Assembly: GCA_015492355.1 (NCBI GenBank)
Contig: WGFF01000114.1
Coordinates: 1-7,607, forward strand
Direction: 5' to 3'
DNA: 7,607 bases
Source of the DNA: Deltaproteobacteria bacterium
GTDB taxonomy: Bacteria > Desulfobacterota > GWC2-55-46 > S146-73
This document shows, in pieces, positions 1 to 6,086 of the stretch (positions within the stretch are counted from its first letter, which is position 1; the number at the start of each line of letters is the position of its first letter). The position numbers were made by a program, and so were the translations under genes. Under the pieces are notes generated by a model, which had not been told where the DNA came from, searched no databases, and was given only the letters and a program-made list of their open reading frames with translations.

Positions 1-75
1 CCTTACCTCTTTTTCTGGAATGGGTTGTGGGGCTTTTTCAGTTCCAAGTAATTCAGTCTGGTTCAACTTCAACAT
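1..75 (-). CDS. Possible N-terminus of an unidentified protein, cut by the window edge
   Basis: An ATG at 75-73 opens a frame of 25 codons that is still open at position 1. The peptide starts MLKLNQTELLGTEK and continues with a proline-rich APQPIPEKEVR. An in-frame TAA lies directly before the ATG, so no longer start exists. It would begin 32 nt after the stop of the TIM-barrel gene, on the same strand. Against it, no good Shine-Dalgarno sits at the usual distance; the nearest purine run (GGGTGAG) is about 20 nt away. The P-x-P-x-x-x-x-R pattern faintly recalls the first residues of NADPH-glutamate synthase small-chain proteins, but 25 residues are far too few to assign a family. It could equally be non-coding 3' sequence. 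Confidence 0.3.
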   Translation of the reverse strand, partial: MLKLNQTELLGTEKAPQPIPEKEVR

Positions 76-107
76 TTACACAATTAGTCAGATATCTCAC
101 CCTTCTC

Positions 108-821
108 TTACCTCCTCCCCACAACCTCCCGCAGGGTCTTTATCTCACTCCTTAGCACCTTGATACTTCTTACCCTTATATCACCCTCCAGCACCAAGGG
201 GACACCAAGCCCTGCCACAGGTTCTACCGAGAGGAGAAACTCCTCTGTAACCATCTTGAGGGACTGATGGTCTCTTTTCCTGTAGGTACCACTCACATGA
301 ACCTGTGATACCCTCTCCTTGAAGCTACTCACAAGCCTCTGTGTCTCGTCCTTCGACCACAGGTAGGCATGGGATACATCCACACATAGTCCCAATCCAG
401 CATACCTCTTCAGTATCCTTCTCAGGCGTATCAGGTCGATACCGGTCCTCGGTGGAAGGTTCTCTGTGGAAACACTGAAGGTGTATCTACGTAGAAGGGA
501 TGGTTCCGGGAGATTGTCGGGATGGATGATGACGTTCCTTGCCCCTGTCCTGTGGCACAGTTCGTCTATACAATCGAGCTGTCTTACAACCTCTGATCCA
601 CCGTCCGCATCTCTCACCAGTCTGAATGGGGCATGGATACTTACATAACCGAGCCCCCTTAGCCAGGATATATTCTCCTCCGATATCCTGAATGAGTAGA
701 GTTCCTCTTTTGTTGCAAGGGTTATCTCTACACCATCTATGTCGAGCCCCCTGATGTAGTCCATCAAACGGTCCCAGTCGTCGGTCCATCTCCATATACT
801 GCCGAGTGCAAGACAGATCAT
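108..821 (-). CDS. Xylose isomerase-like TIM-barrel protein (sugar phosphate isomerase/epimerase or endonuclease IV superfamily)
   Basis: A 237-residue cytosolic protein with the strand-end motifs of the AP endonuclease 2/xylose isomerase-like TIM barrel: GVEI at 30-33, SIHAPF at 61-66, VIIHPD at 97-102, STEN at 118-121, CVDVSHA at 146-152, QVHVS at 173-177 and VLEGD at 210-214. The residues His63, His100, Glu120, Asp148, His151, His175 and Glu212 fit the metal-site pattern of this superfamily, so a divalent-metal enzyme is likely. The superfamily contains isomerases, epimerases, dehydratases and DNA-repair nucleases, and the sequence does not say which this is; the shortish length and non-repair context favour a small-molecule enzyme. 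It starts 26 nt after the sdhE stop and is probably co-transcribed. GGAAG lies 8 nt before the ATG, inside the loop of a small GAGTC/GACTC hairpin. There is no signal peptide or membrane segment. Its role in a TCA-cycle operon is unknown. Confidence 0.85.
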   Translation of the reverse strand: MICLALGSIWRWTDDWDRLMDYIRGLDIDGVEITLATKEELYSFRISEENISWLRGLGYVSIHAPFRLVRDADGGSEVVRQLDCIDELCHRTGARNVIIHPDNLPEPSLLRRYTFSVSTENLPPRTGIDLIRLRRILKRYAGLGLCVDVSHAYLWSKDETQRLVSSFKERVSQVHVSGTYRKRDHQSLKMVTEEFLLSVEPVAGLGVPLVLEGDIRVRSIKVLRSEIKTLREVVGRR

Positions 822-825
822 GATA

Positions 826-841
826 GAGTCTTCCAGGACTC
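826..841 (-). promoter_or_regulatory. Small hairpin presenting the Shine-Dalgarno of the TIM-barrel gene
   Basis: GAGTC (minus strand, 841-837) can pair with GACTC (830-826) across a 6-nt loop, CTGGAA, that holds most of the GGAAG ribosome-binding site. The stem is only 5 bp, so it may simply be chance. If real it could modulate translation of the last gene relative to sdhE. Confidence 0.2.
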
Positions 842-847
842 AAAGGA

Positions 848-1717
848 TTATCTTATTATCCCTTCAGGAGAGACCAGGTGGCGTGAAAGCCCCAGATCTT
901 CTGCGCTCATACCCAGGGAGAGTCCCACTATCTGGGCAAGGTGGAATACAGGCATACCTATATTCTGTGATACCTTTTTTTCTGCAAATTCCTGATAGTT
1001 GTCGAGGTTTATATGACAGAAAGGACATGGTGTTACGATACAGTCGCCACCGTTTTTCTTTGCAGAAAGGAGTCTTCTCCCGGTCATCTCGAAGGCTGTA
1101 TCCTCTGATACAAGATCTACCTGGAAGCCACAGCACTTGGTCTTGTCCCTGTACTCTGTAACCTCTCCACCGAGTACCTTTATGATGGATTCAAGGGACG
1201 AGGGATTCTGGGGATCGTCCCGTCCGAGCACCTCCGATGGTCTCAGTGTATGACAGCCGTAAAAGGGTGCGATCTTGAGCCATGTAAGAGGCTTTTTCAC
1301 CTTTTTTCTGAGGCTCTCAAGCCCGTAGTCCTCAACCAGTACCCAGAGCAGATGCTTTATCTCCACCCTACCGCTGTAACTGAGCCCTGCCTCTGAAAGT
1401 ATCCTGTTTATCCTTTCGAGTACCTTTCTGTCCCTGAGTTCATGGTTTGCACTCCTCATCACCATGAGGCATGTGGAGCAGATGGTCATTATATCCATCT
1501 TCATCCTCTCTGCCTGGGCGAATATCCTGGCATTGAGGGCAAGGTAGAGGTCTCTGTCGTAGTCCGTAAGGAGCCCTGCCCCACAGCAGTTTGCCCCTGG
1601 CATATCATGGAGTTCTATACCGAGTATACCCGCCACCTTTCTCGTTGTGGAGTTAGCCTCCTTTGTTATCTCCTGGGAGGCACAGCCAGGGTAGTATGCG
1701 TATCTCAGGGTAGACAT
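848..1717 (-). CDS. sdhE: SdhE/MfrE-type CCG-domain subunit of succinate dehydrogenase/fumarate reductase (HdrB-like)
   Basis: A 289-residue protein with two cysteine-rich CCG domains, the architecture of heterodisulfide reductase subunit B. Domain 1 has Cys12, Cys44-Cys45 and Cys80-x-x-Cys83; domain 2 has Cys155, Cys195-Cys196 and Cys231-x-x-Cys234. Spacing (31 or 39 residues to the CC pair, then 34 to CxxC) is within one residue of the published CCG pattern. In HdrB such domains bind non-cubane [4Fe-4S] clusters. In type-E succinate dehydrogenases (Sulfolobus SdhE, Wolinella and Campylobacter MfrE) and in methanogen thiol:fumarate reductase (TfrB C-terminal half) they replace the haem-bearing membrane anchors and handle electron transfer to quinone or thiols. 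The start lies 9 nt after the sdhB stop, so the subunits are translationally close. No transmembrane helix is visible; attachment would have to be peripheral. It could be annotated simply as a CoB-CoM heterodisulfide reductase B family protein, but the sdhA-sdhB-sdhE order makes the SDH role much more likely. Confidence 0.9.
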   Translation of the reverse strand: MSTLRYAYYPGCASQEITKEANSTTRKVAGILGIELHDMPGANCCGAGLLTDYDRDLYLALNARIFAQAERMKMDIMTICSTCLMVMRSANHELRDRKVLERINRILSEAGLSYSGRVEIKHLLWVLVEDYGLESLRKKVKKPLTWLKIAPFYGCHTLRPSEVLGRDDPQNPSSLESIIKVLGGEVTEYRDKTKCCGFQVDLVSEDTAFEMTGRRLLSAKKNGGDCIVTPCPFCHINLDNYQEFAEKKVSQNIGMPVFHLAQIVGLSLGMSAEDLGLSRHLVSPEGIIR

Positions 1718-1726
1718 AAAAAGAGC

Positions 1727-2680
1727 TCAGTCCTTTTTTTCCTTCTCCCTTTCTCTTGCCCTGTAGATATGTTTTACCTCGTCGATACCTTCTATCTTGG
1801 GGAATATAATGGGATGGGGCATCTTGCCGTGTATCTCCATCTTTATACCGAAGGGTATCATACCGAGTGAACGTAGAAACCCGAGTGTCCTGAATGTCAT
1901 TGCTGCTTCATCGAGTCTGCCCACCCTGCGTACAGAGTCCACCATTGCATCCACATGCTTAGCCCCTTCGTTATCCACTATCCCTTCTTCCATTGCCCTG
2001 CAACGGAGTCTCTCTATCGCCCTGAGTGGCTCCACACCCTTTGGGCAGAACTCAGTACAGTGTACACACCGTACACAGTCCCATAGCCCGTGTTCCTCGC
2101 TCAGGCGCTCAAGCCTTCTTTTCGAACCGCCCTCACGCACATCACCCACGAACCTCCAGGACTTGGCAAGGGCTGAAGGACCTATGAATTGTCTGTCCAC
2201 CTCGAGTGTACTGCATACACTGTTACAACTTGCACACATTATACATCTCTGCACCCTGTCTATCTCTCTTTCATCCTCCTTTGTAACCCTTATACTGCCC
2301 TCCTCCCTCGGTATGAGATAGGGTGTTATCTTTTCCATCTTCTTCCAGAACGGGGTGAGGTCTACTATCAGATCCCTTATTACCGTATGATTTGCAAGTG
2401 GCTCGATGAATATCTCTCCCCTTTTTCGGTATTCAGGTATTACCTGTGTATTGCAGGCAAGCTTGGGAAAACCGTTTATATTCATGGCGCAGGAGCCACA
2501 TATAGCGGATCTGCACGATCTTCTGAAGGCAAGTGTTGGGTCGTCCTCATCCGCTATCTTGATGAGTGCCTCAAGTACGGTCATGCCCTCTGATACCTCT
2601 ACATTGTAAGCCTGTATGTATGGCTCACAGCCTTCTCTGCTCGATGGGTCACATCGCCTTATCTTGAAGCGTATCTTCAT
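1727..2680 (-). CDS. sdhB: Succinate dehydrogenase/fumarate reductase iron-sulfur subunit
   Basis: A 317-residue electron-transfer subunit carrying electrons between the flavin of SdhA and SdhE. The N-terminal plant-ferredoxin-like domain holds the [2Fe-2S] ligands Cys56, Cys61, Cys64 and Cys76 (C-x4-C-x2-C-x11-C). The C-terminal dicluster domain has CIMCASCNSVC at 146-156 and CVRCVHCTEFCP at 202-213. Compared with the E. coli enzymes, which bind [2Fe-2S], [4Fe-4S] and [3Fe-4S], the second motif has an additional Cys205, three residues after Cys202, the position occupied by a non-ligand (Val207 in E. coli FrdB); the third centre is therefore probably [4Fe-4S], as proposed for type-E enzymes. 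The protein is some 70-80 residues longer than classical SdhB; the excess is a helical, charged C-terminal tail ending in an Arg/Glu/Lys run. The start ATG is 4 nt after the sdhA stop, with GGAGAGAAGG overlapping the end of sdhA. Confidence 0.95.
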   Translation of the reverse strand: MKIRFKIRRCDPSSREGCEPYIQAYNVEVSEGMTVLEALIKIADEDDPTLAFRRSCRSAICGSCAMNINGFPKLACNTQVIPEYRKRGEIFIEPLANHTVIRDLIVDLTPFWKKMEKITPYLIPREEGSIRVTKEDEREIDRVQRCIMCASCNSVCSTLEVDRQFIGPSALAKSWRFVGDVREGGSKRRLERLSEEHGLWDCVRCVHCTEFCPKGVEPLRAIERLRCRAMEEGIVDNEGAKHVDAMVDSVRRVGRLDEAAMTFRTLGFLRSLGMIPFGIKMEIHGKMPHPIIFPKIEGIDEVKHIYRAREREKEKKD

Positions 2681-2684
2681 GGTA

Positions 2685-4355
2685 TCAGTACCTTCTCTCC
2701 ATGGGCTTGTAGCGTGTAATGGTTACGTCTTTGTACTCTATTGTGAGCCGATCATCCCTTTTGTACACCACAGTGTGTTTGAGCCATCTCTTATCATCCC
2801 TTTCCGGGAAATCCATCCTGCAGTGTGCGCCCCTACTTTCTTTTCGGTTGATCGCACCTATTACTATAGACTCAGAGACATCGAGCATCGAGCCGAGCTC
2901 AAGTATCCCGGTGAGTTCCATGTTGAAGGAATGGCTCCTGTCGGTCAGGTATACGTTCCTGTACCTCTCCTTTAGCCTCTTTATCCCTTCGAGTGCCTTT
3001 TTCAGTCCCTCCTCGTTCCTGAAGACCCCGCAGTATCTCTCCATGATGCCTTTGAGCTCATCCCTTATGGAATGGAGGGATTCACCATCGTCCCTGTTCA
3101 TTATGAGTGCGATTGTGTGTGCAGCGTCCACGAGTGCAGAATCGGGGAATTCAGGCAGTTTGGACGATATGGCGAATTCCCCTGCCTTCCTGCCAGCCCT
3201 CCTTCCGAATACTATCGTCTCGAGGAGGGAATTGCCACCGAGCCTGTTTGCACCATGGACACTCACACAGGCACACTCTCCCGCTGCAAAGAGCCCTGTC
3301 ACAGGGGTCTCACCATCCACTGTGGTCATTATTCCTCCCATTGAGTAATGGGCACCTGGTCTTATGGGTATGGGCTCCCTTACAGGGTCTATGCCTGCAA
3401 AGTTTATGGCGAGCTCCCTTATCTGTGGGAGCCTCTCGTTTATCTTTTCCTCACCTAAGTGTCTGAGATCGAGCAGAACACACCCGTTCACACCTCTACC
3501 CTCGTCTATCTCGGTCTGTTCCGCCCTGCTCACCACGTCTCTACTTGCAAGTTCGAGCTTCTCAGGGGCGTATCTCTTCATGAATCTCTCCCCGAGGGAG
3601 TTTATAAGATACCCCCCCTCGCCCCTTGCACCCTCTGTGATGAGTATACCTGTACGTCTGAGTACAGTGGGATGGAACTGTACGAACTCCATATCCATCA
3701 GTGGTGCGCCTGCATTCAGGGCAAGCCCCATGCCATCACCTGTGGATGTGAGGGCATTTGTGGTGGTACTGTACACCCTGCCGTAACCACCTGTTGCGAG
3801 TATGACCGCCTTGGAATGGAGACGGTGGAGCTTGCCAGAGGAGAGGTCTATGGCTATTATACCCCTTGTGATACCATCCTCGACAACGAGTTTTACAACA
3901 TGCCATTCCTTGTATATGAAGGCACCGTACTTAACGAGCTGTTCGAACATCACATGGAGCAGACTGTGCCCTGTACGGTCTGCAAGGTAGCACGTCCTTG
4001 GATAGCCTGCCCCACCGAAGGGTCTCTGTGCGATCCTGCCCGAATCGTCACGGGAGAATATGGCACCCATCCTTTCGAGCTCCATTATATCCTCTGGTGC
4101 CTCCCTGCACATGACCTCGATGGCATCCTGGTCCCCGAGGTAATCACTCCCCTTTACTGTATCGAACATGTGGTTCTCCCAGGAATCTGTCTCACCAAGG
4201 GCTGCATTTATACCCCCCTGGGCTGCAACGGAATGGCTCCTTACAGGATGCACCTTGGATACTACCGCAACGTTTATACCCATCCTGCATGCCTCTATCG
4301 CAGCCCTCATCCCCGCAAGACCAGCCCCCACAACTATCACATCATGTATAACCAT
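2685..4355 (-). CDS. sdhA: Succinate dehydrogenase/fumarate reductase flavoprotein subunit
   Basis: A 556-residue catalytic subunit interconverting succinate and fumarate. The N-terminal Rossmann motif is GAGLAG at 10-15. His41 in RSHSVAAQGG aligns with the histidine that binds FAD covalently in E. coli SdhA. Other family motifs follow: RPFGG, VQFHPT, EGARGEGG, SRAEQTE, HYSMGGI (substrate-binding His) and GANRLGGNSLLE. The C-terminus (YKPMERRY) resembles the RTY ending of bacterial SdhA. I chose the ATG at 4355-4353: the conserved dinucleotide-binding strand begins at residue 3 and GGAG lies 6 nt upstream. An in-frame ATG at 4427 would add 24 residues, but these are the translation of a palindromic repeat. 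There is no Tat signal, so the complex should face the cytoplasm, unlike periplasmic Wolinella MfrA. The reaction direction cannot be read from sequence. It follows a 233-bp hairpin-rich spacer after korC, which may separate two transcription units. Confidence 0.96.
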   Translation of the reverse strand: MVIHDVIVVGAGLAGMRAAIEACRMGINVAVVSKVHPVRSHSVAAQGGINAALGETDSWENHMFDTVKGSDYLGDQDAIEVMCREAPEDIMELERMGAIFSRDDSGRIAQRPFGGAGYPRTCYLADRTGHSLLHVMFEQLVKYGAFIYKEWHVVKLVVEDGITRGIIAIDLSSGKLHRLHSKAVILATGGYGRVYSTTTNALTSTGDGMGLALNAGAPLMDMEFVQFHPTVLRRTGILITEGARGEGGYLINSLGERFMKRYAPEKLELASRDVVSRAEQTEIDEGRGVNGCVLLDLRHLGEEKINERLPQIRELAINFAGIDPVREPIPIRPGAHYSMGGIMTTVDGETPVTGLFAAGECACVSVHGANRLGGNSLLETIVFGRRAGRKAGEFAISSKLPEFPDSALVDAAHTIALIMNRDDGESLHSIRDELKGIMERYCGVFRNEEGLKKALEGIKRLKERYRNVYLTDRSHSFNMELTGILELGSMLDVSESIVIGAINRKESRGAHCRMDFPERDDKRWLKHTVVYKRDDRLTIEYKDVTITRYKPMERRY

Positions 4356-4371
4356 GGTACTCCACAAAAAA

Positions 4372-4422
4372 CAGGGGAAAACCCTTCGGGCTACCGCCCT
4401 TTGAAAAAAGGGTCTTCCCCTG
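4372..4422 (-). repeat. Imperfect inverted repeat (nested hairpin) just upstream of sdhA
   Basis: Arm 4372-4386 pairs with arm 4408-4422 as a 15-bp stem with one A/C mismatch (4380/4414). Inside it GGGC (4388-4391) can pair with GCCC (4396-4399) around a 4-nt loop. On the minus strand the structure ends 17 nt before the sdhA start and is followed by GTTTTTTGTGGAG, a T-rich stretch leading into the ribosome-binding site. The T run makes it the best terminator-like or attenuator-like structure in the spacer, though the stem is long and nested. Confidence 0.75.
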
Positions 4423-4449
4423 CCCATTTTTCCCTGGAAATCTTAAGCC

Positions 4450-4496
4450 CAGGGTCTTTTGAAGCGACTGTAGTACTTCTATGGAAGAGACCCCTG
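4450..4496 (-). repeat. Inverted repeat with internal hairpin
   Basis: GGGTCTTTT (4452-4460) pairs with AAGAGACCC (4485-4493) with one G-U wobble; GAAG (4461-4464) then pairs with CTTC (4476-4479), leaving a 5-nt bulge on one side. Two further outer pairs form if C4494 is bulged. The AGGGTCTT core also occurs in the right arm of the 4372-4422 repeat (4409-4416), suggesting related sequence modules. Confidence 0.6.
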
Positions 4497-4547
4497 CCTC
4501 ATAAGATAGAGGGGCTCCAGGTATTATCACCCCTGAAGCAAGGGGGT

Positions 4548-4584
4548 ATGGGGGTGAACCTTTTGTAAAAAGGTTCACCCCCAT
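4548..4584 (-). repeat. Perfect 17-bp hairpin starting 4 nt after the korC stop
   Basis: Arm 4548-4564 is the exact reverse complement of arm 4568-4584, with a 3-nt loop. On the minus strand it starts 4 nt after the TGA of korC. The position suggests a 3' end structure for the kor transcript, either a terminator or a 3'-stabilising hairpin. A standard intrinsic terminator is doubtful because the sequence after the stem is C-rich (ATACCCCC) rather than a T tract. Confidence 0.85.
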
Positions 4585-4588
4585 GATA

Positions 4589-5140
4589 TCAACCTTTCTT
4601 GAGTTCCAGTCCCTTTTCAAAGCCTATATGGAGAGCCTTTTTGTTGAGCTCAAGGAATGCCGGTGGCACACGTGAAAGTACAGCCTTCTCCATGGCATTC
4701 CTTGTAACGATACCGGTGAGTTCTGTTATGATACCAAGGGAGATTATATTCGCAACGATGGTCTTTCCGAGCTTATCCCTTGCTGTGGCTATGATTGGAA
4801 AGGTATAGACGGAGAACTCTCCTTCTGGCACGTTCTTTACCTCTTCCGAGTCCACAAGGAGTATACCGTCCTTTTTTATGTCCTTGTAGTATTTGGAGCA
4901 AGCCTCCTGGGTCATGGCGAGCATGCAATCAATACTTGTAGCCTTTGGATAGTCGATGGGGTCCTCGCTTATTATAACCTCTGCCTTGCTTGCCCCGCCC
5001 CTGGACTCTGGTCCGTAGGACTGGCTCTGGACAACGTTCTTGGTATCGTATATGGATGCAGCCTCTGCCATGATAATACCAGCAAGTATCATCCCCTGCC
5101 CGCCTGAACCACTGAAGCGTATCTCATATCTTCCTGCCAT
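4589..5140 (-). CDS. korC: 2-oxoacid (2-oxoglutarate):ferredoxin oxidoreductase, gamma subunit
   Basis: A 183-residue cytosolic subunit of the OFOR gamma family, the domain that contributes to CoA handling. The diagnostic glycine-rich GSGGQG is at 11-16 close to the N-terminus, followed by the conserved SYGPESRGGASKAEV segment. Length is normal for a stand-alone gamma chain (about 180-190). The ATG is preceded by AGGAGG at about 9 nt, and the gap to the korB stop is 14 bp, so beta and gamma are co-translated. It is the last gene of the kor block and is followed immediately by a perfect 17-bp hairpin. Gamma subunits do not reveal the 2-oxoacid used; the 2-oxoglutarate assignment rests on the neighbouring succinate dehydrogenase genes and the alpha-chain motif. 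Confidence 0.92.
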   Translation of the reverse strand: MAGRYEIRFSGSGGQGMILAGIIMAEAASIYDTKNVVQSQSYGPESRGGASKAEVIISEDPIDYPKATSIDCMLAMTQEACSKYYKDIKKDGILLVDSEEVKNVPEGEFSVYTFPIIATARDKLGKTIVANIISLGIITELTGIVTRNAMEKAVLSRVPPAFLELNKKALHIGFEKGLELKKG

Positions 5141-5154
5141 CCTTTTAAACCTCC

Positions 5155-6015
5155 TTAACCTTTACCCTGAGCCTTCTTTATAAGTTTCTCGTACTCCTCA
5201 CAGTACTCTGGTCTGTCCACCTTGTAGAGTATGCCTCTCAGGAGTTTACCTTCCAGTTTTTCAGGCGGTAGTTTCTCTGCCTGCTTTACCGATATGGTGC
5301 CGTTCTTCTCTATCATCTCCATCATCTGCGATGCACTCTTGTACTTGTTCATCCTTCCGTAGTAGACGGGACAGGAGTCTATTATATCAACAACAGATGT
5401 CCCCTTGTGTTTTATCGCCTCGAGTATTATCCTTTCGAGCTCCTGGCAGTGGTATGCAGTACCCCTTGCAACGAAGGTCGCACCCGATGCCTTTGCCATC
5501 TCGCAGGTATCAAAAGGTGGCTCTATGTTTCCGTATCTACTGGTATGGGATACCGAACCGACCGGTGTGGCTGGGGAATACTGTCCACCTGTCATGCCGT
5601 AGATGGCATTGGTATACACGAGGATGGTCATATCTATATTCCTTCTGCATGTGTGTATGAAGTGGTTGCCCCCTATGGCAAGGGCATCCCCATCGCCTGT
5701 TATGACTATCACCTTGAGCTCTGGCTTGGCAAGCTTCACACCGGTTGCATAGGACAGTGCCCTTCCGTGAAGGGTATGGAGGGTATTGAAGTCCACATAA
5801 CCAGGGGTTCTGCTCGAACACCCTATACCCGATACCATGCAGATATCGTCCTTTTTAAGCCCGCTTTTGTCTATAGCCCTGAGGAGTGCCTTGAGCACTA
5901 TCCCGTGTCCACACCCAGGACACCATATATGGGGAAGCTTCCCAGGGCGTATATATTTACTGTAATCAAAGGGTACACTCAATTTCTTCTTTACCGCAAC
6001 TGCTGCCCCTGACAT
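5155..6015 (-). CDS. korB: 2-oxoacid (2-oxoglutarate):ferredoxin oxidoreductase, beta (ThDP-binding) subunit
   Basis: A 286-residue subunit that binds thiamine diphosphate and a [4Fe-4S] cluster and passes electrons from the decarboxylated 2-oxoacid to ferredoxin. WCPGCGHG is at 31-38; Cys32, Cys35 and Cys66 (in GIGCSSR) plus Cys215 (in SCPVYYG) match the spacing of the four cluster ligands of archaeal and bacterial OFOR beta chains. The ThDP/Mg motif is GDGDA at 107-111 with Asn136, and YGMTGGQ is at 139-145. The N-terminal AVAVKKKL tail is unremarkable. GGAGGT lies 6 nt before the ATG. A 71-bp gap to korA contains a small imperfect hairpin. With the other chains it would catalyse 2-oxoglutarate + CoA + 2 oxidised ferredoxin = succinyl-CoA + CO2 + 2 reduced ferredoxin, reversibly. 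A branched-chain 2-oxoacid (Vor) specificity is the main alternative. Confidence 0.93.
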   Translation of the reverse strand: MSGAAVAVKKKLSVPFDYSKYIRPGKLPHIWCPGCGHGIVLKALLRAIDKSGLKKDDICMVSGIGCSSRTPGYVDFNTLHTLHGRALSYATGVKLAKPELKVIVITGDGDALAIGGNHFIHTCRRNIDMTILVYTNAIYGMTGGQYSPATPVGSVSHTSRYGNIEPPFDTCEMAKASGATFVARGTAYHCQELERIILEAIKHKGTSVVDIIDSCPVYYGRMNKYKSASQMMEMIEKNGTISVKQAEKLPPEKLEGKLLRGILYKVDRPEYCEEYEKLIKKAQGKG

Positions 6016-6042
6016 AGTCCTACCTCCGTAAAAATTTTTCCC

Positions 6043-6067
6043 AGGAGGAATATTAAAGATTCCCCCT
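6043..6067 (-). repeat. Small imperfect hairpin in the korA-korB gap
   Basis: AGGAGGAAT (6043-6051) pairs with ATTCCCCCT (6059-6067) with one mismatch and a 7-nt loop. It lies in the 71-bp gap between the korA stop and the korB start, the largest gap inside the kor block. The next T-run on the minus strand is about 10 nt further on, so a terminator is unlikely; it could tune korB expression or mRNA processing. Confidence 0.4.
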
Positions 6068-6086
6068 GACCACTTCCTGATAACCC

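Larger units (their letters stand above)
4356..4588. other. Hairpin-rich non-coding spacer between korC and sdhA
   Basis: This 233-bp spacer contrasts with the 4-71 bp gaps between the other genes. It contains at least three separate inverted repeats (4372-4422, 4450-4496, 4548-4584), a small CCTC/GAGG stem (4497-4512) and a copy of the CCCCTGAAGCAA motif also seen upstream of korD. A 92-codon minus-strand frame runs through it, but it starts within korC, ends within sdhA and translates palindromes, so I do not regard it as a gene. A GATAAT hexamer (minus strand, 4528-4523) could be a -10 box but has no acceptable -35 partner. Likely roles are transcription attenuation, mRNA processing between kor and sdh, or insertion of a small non-autonomous palindromic element. 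Confidence 0.75.

Noticed and set aside
487..843. A 118-codon minus-strand frame overlapping the TIM-barrel gene
   Set aside because: It is another reading frame of the same strand; the TIM-barrel frame has the conserved metal-site motifs and a Shine-Dalgarno, this one has neither.
4521..4551. Possible promoter for sdhA with GATAAT as -10 (minus strand)
   Set aside because: The hexamer at the correct -35 distance is CCATAC, and the nearest TTG-containing box is only 7 nt away; the match is too weak to call.
3459..4568. A 369-codon open frame on the plus strand opposite sdhA and the spacer
   Set aside because: It lies antisense to a clear SdhA, has no family motifs, is rich in Cys, His and Tyr as expected of a shadow frame, and runs through palindromic repeats.
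4548..4584. Calling the 17-bp hairpin an intrinsic terminator
   Set aside because: The stem and position fit, but the minus-strand sequence after it is C-rich rather than T-rich, so it is listed only as an inverted repeat.
4342..4620. A 92-codon minus-strand frame across the korC-sdhA spacer
   Set aside because: It overlaps the ends of both real genes in another frame, and its sequence is the translation of inverted repeats; no ribosome-binding site or domain supports it.
5407..6012. A 201-codon plus-strand frame opposite korB
   Set aside because: It is fully antisense to the ThDP-binding beta subunit with all its motifs; the composition (many Cys and Tyr) is that of a shadow.
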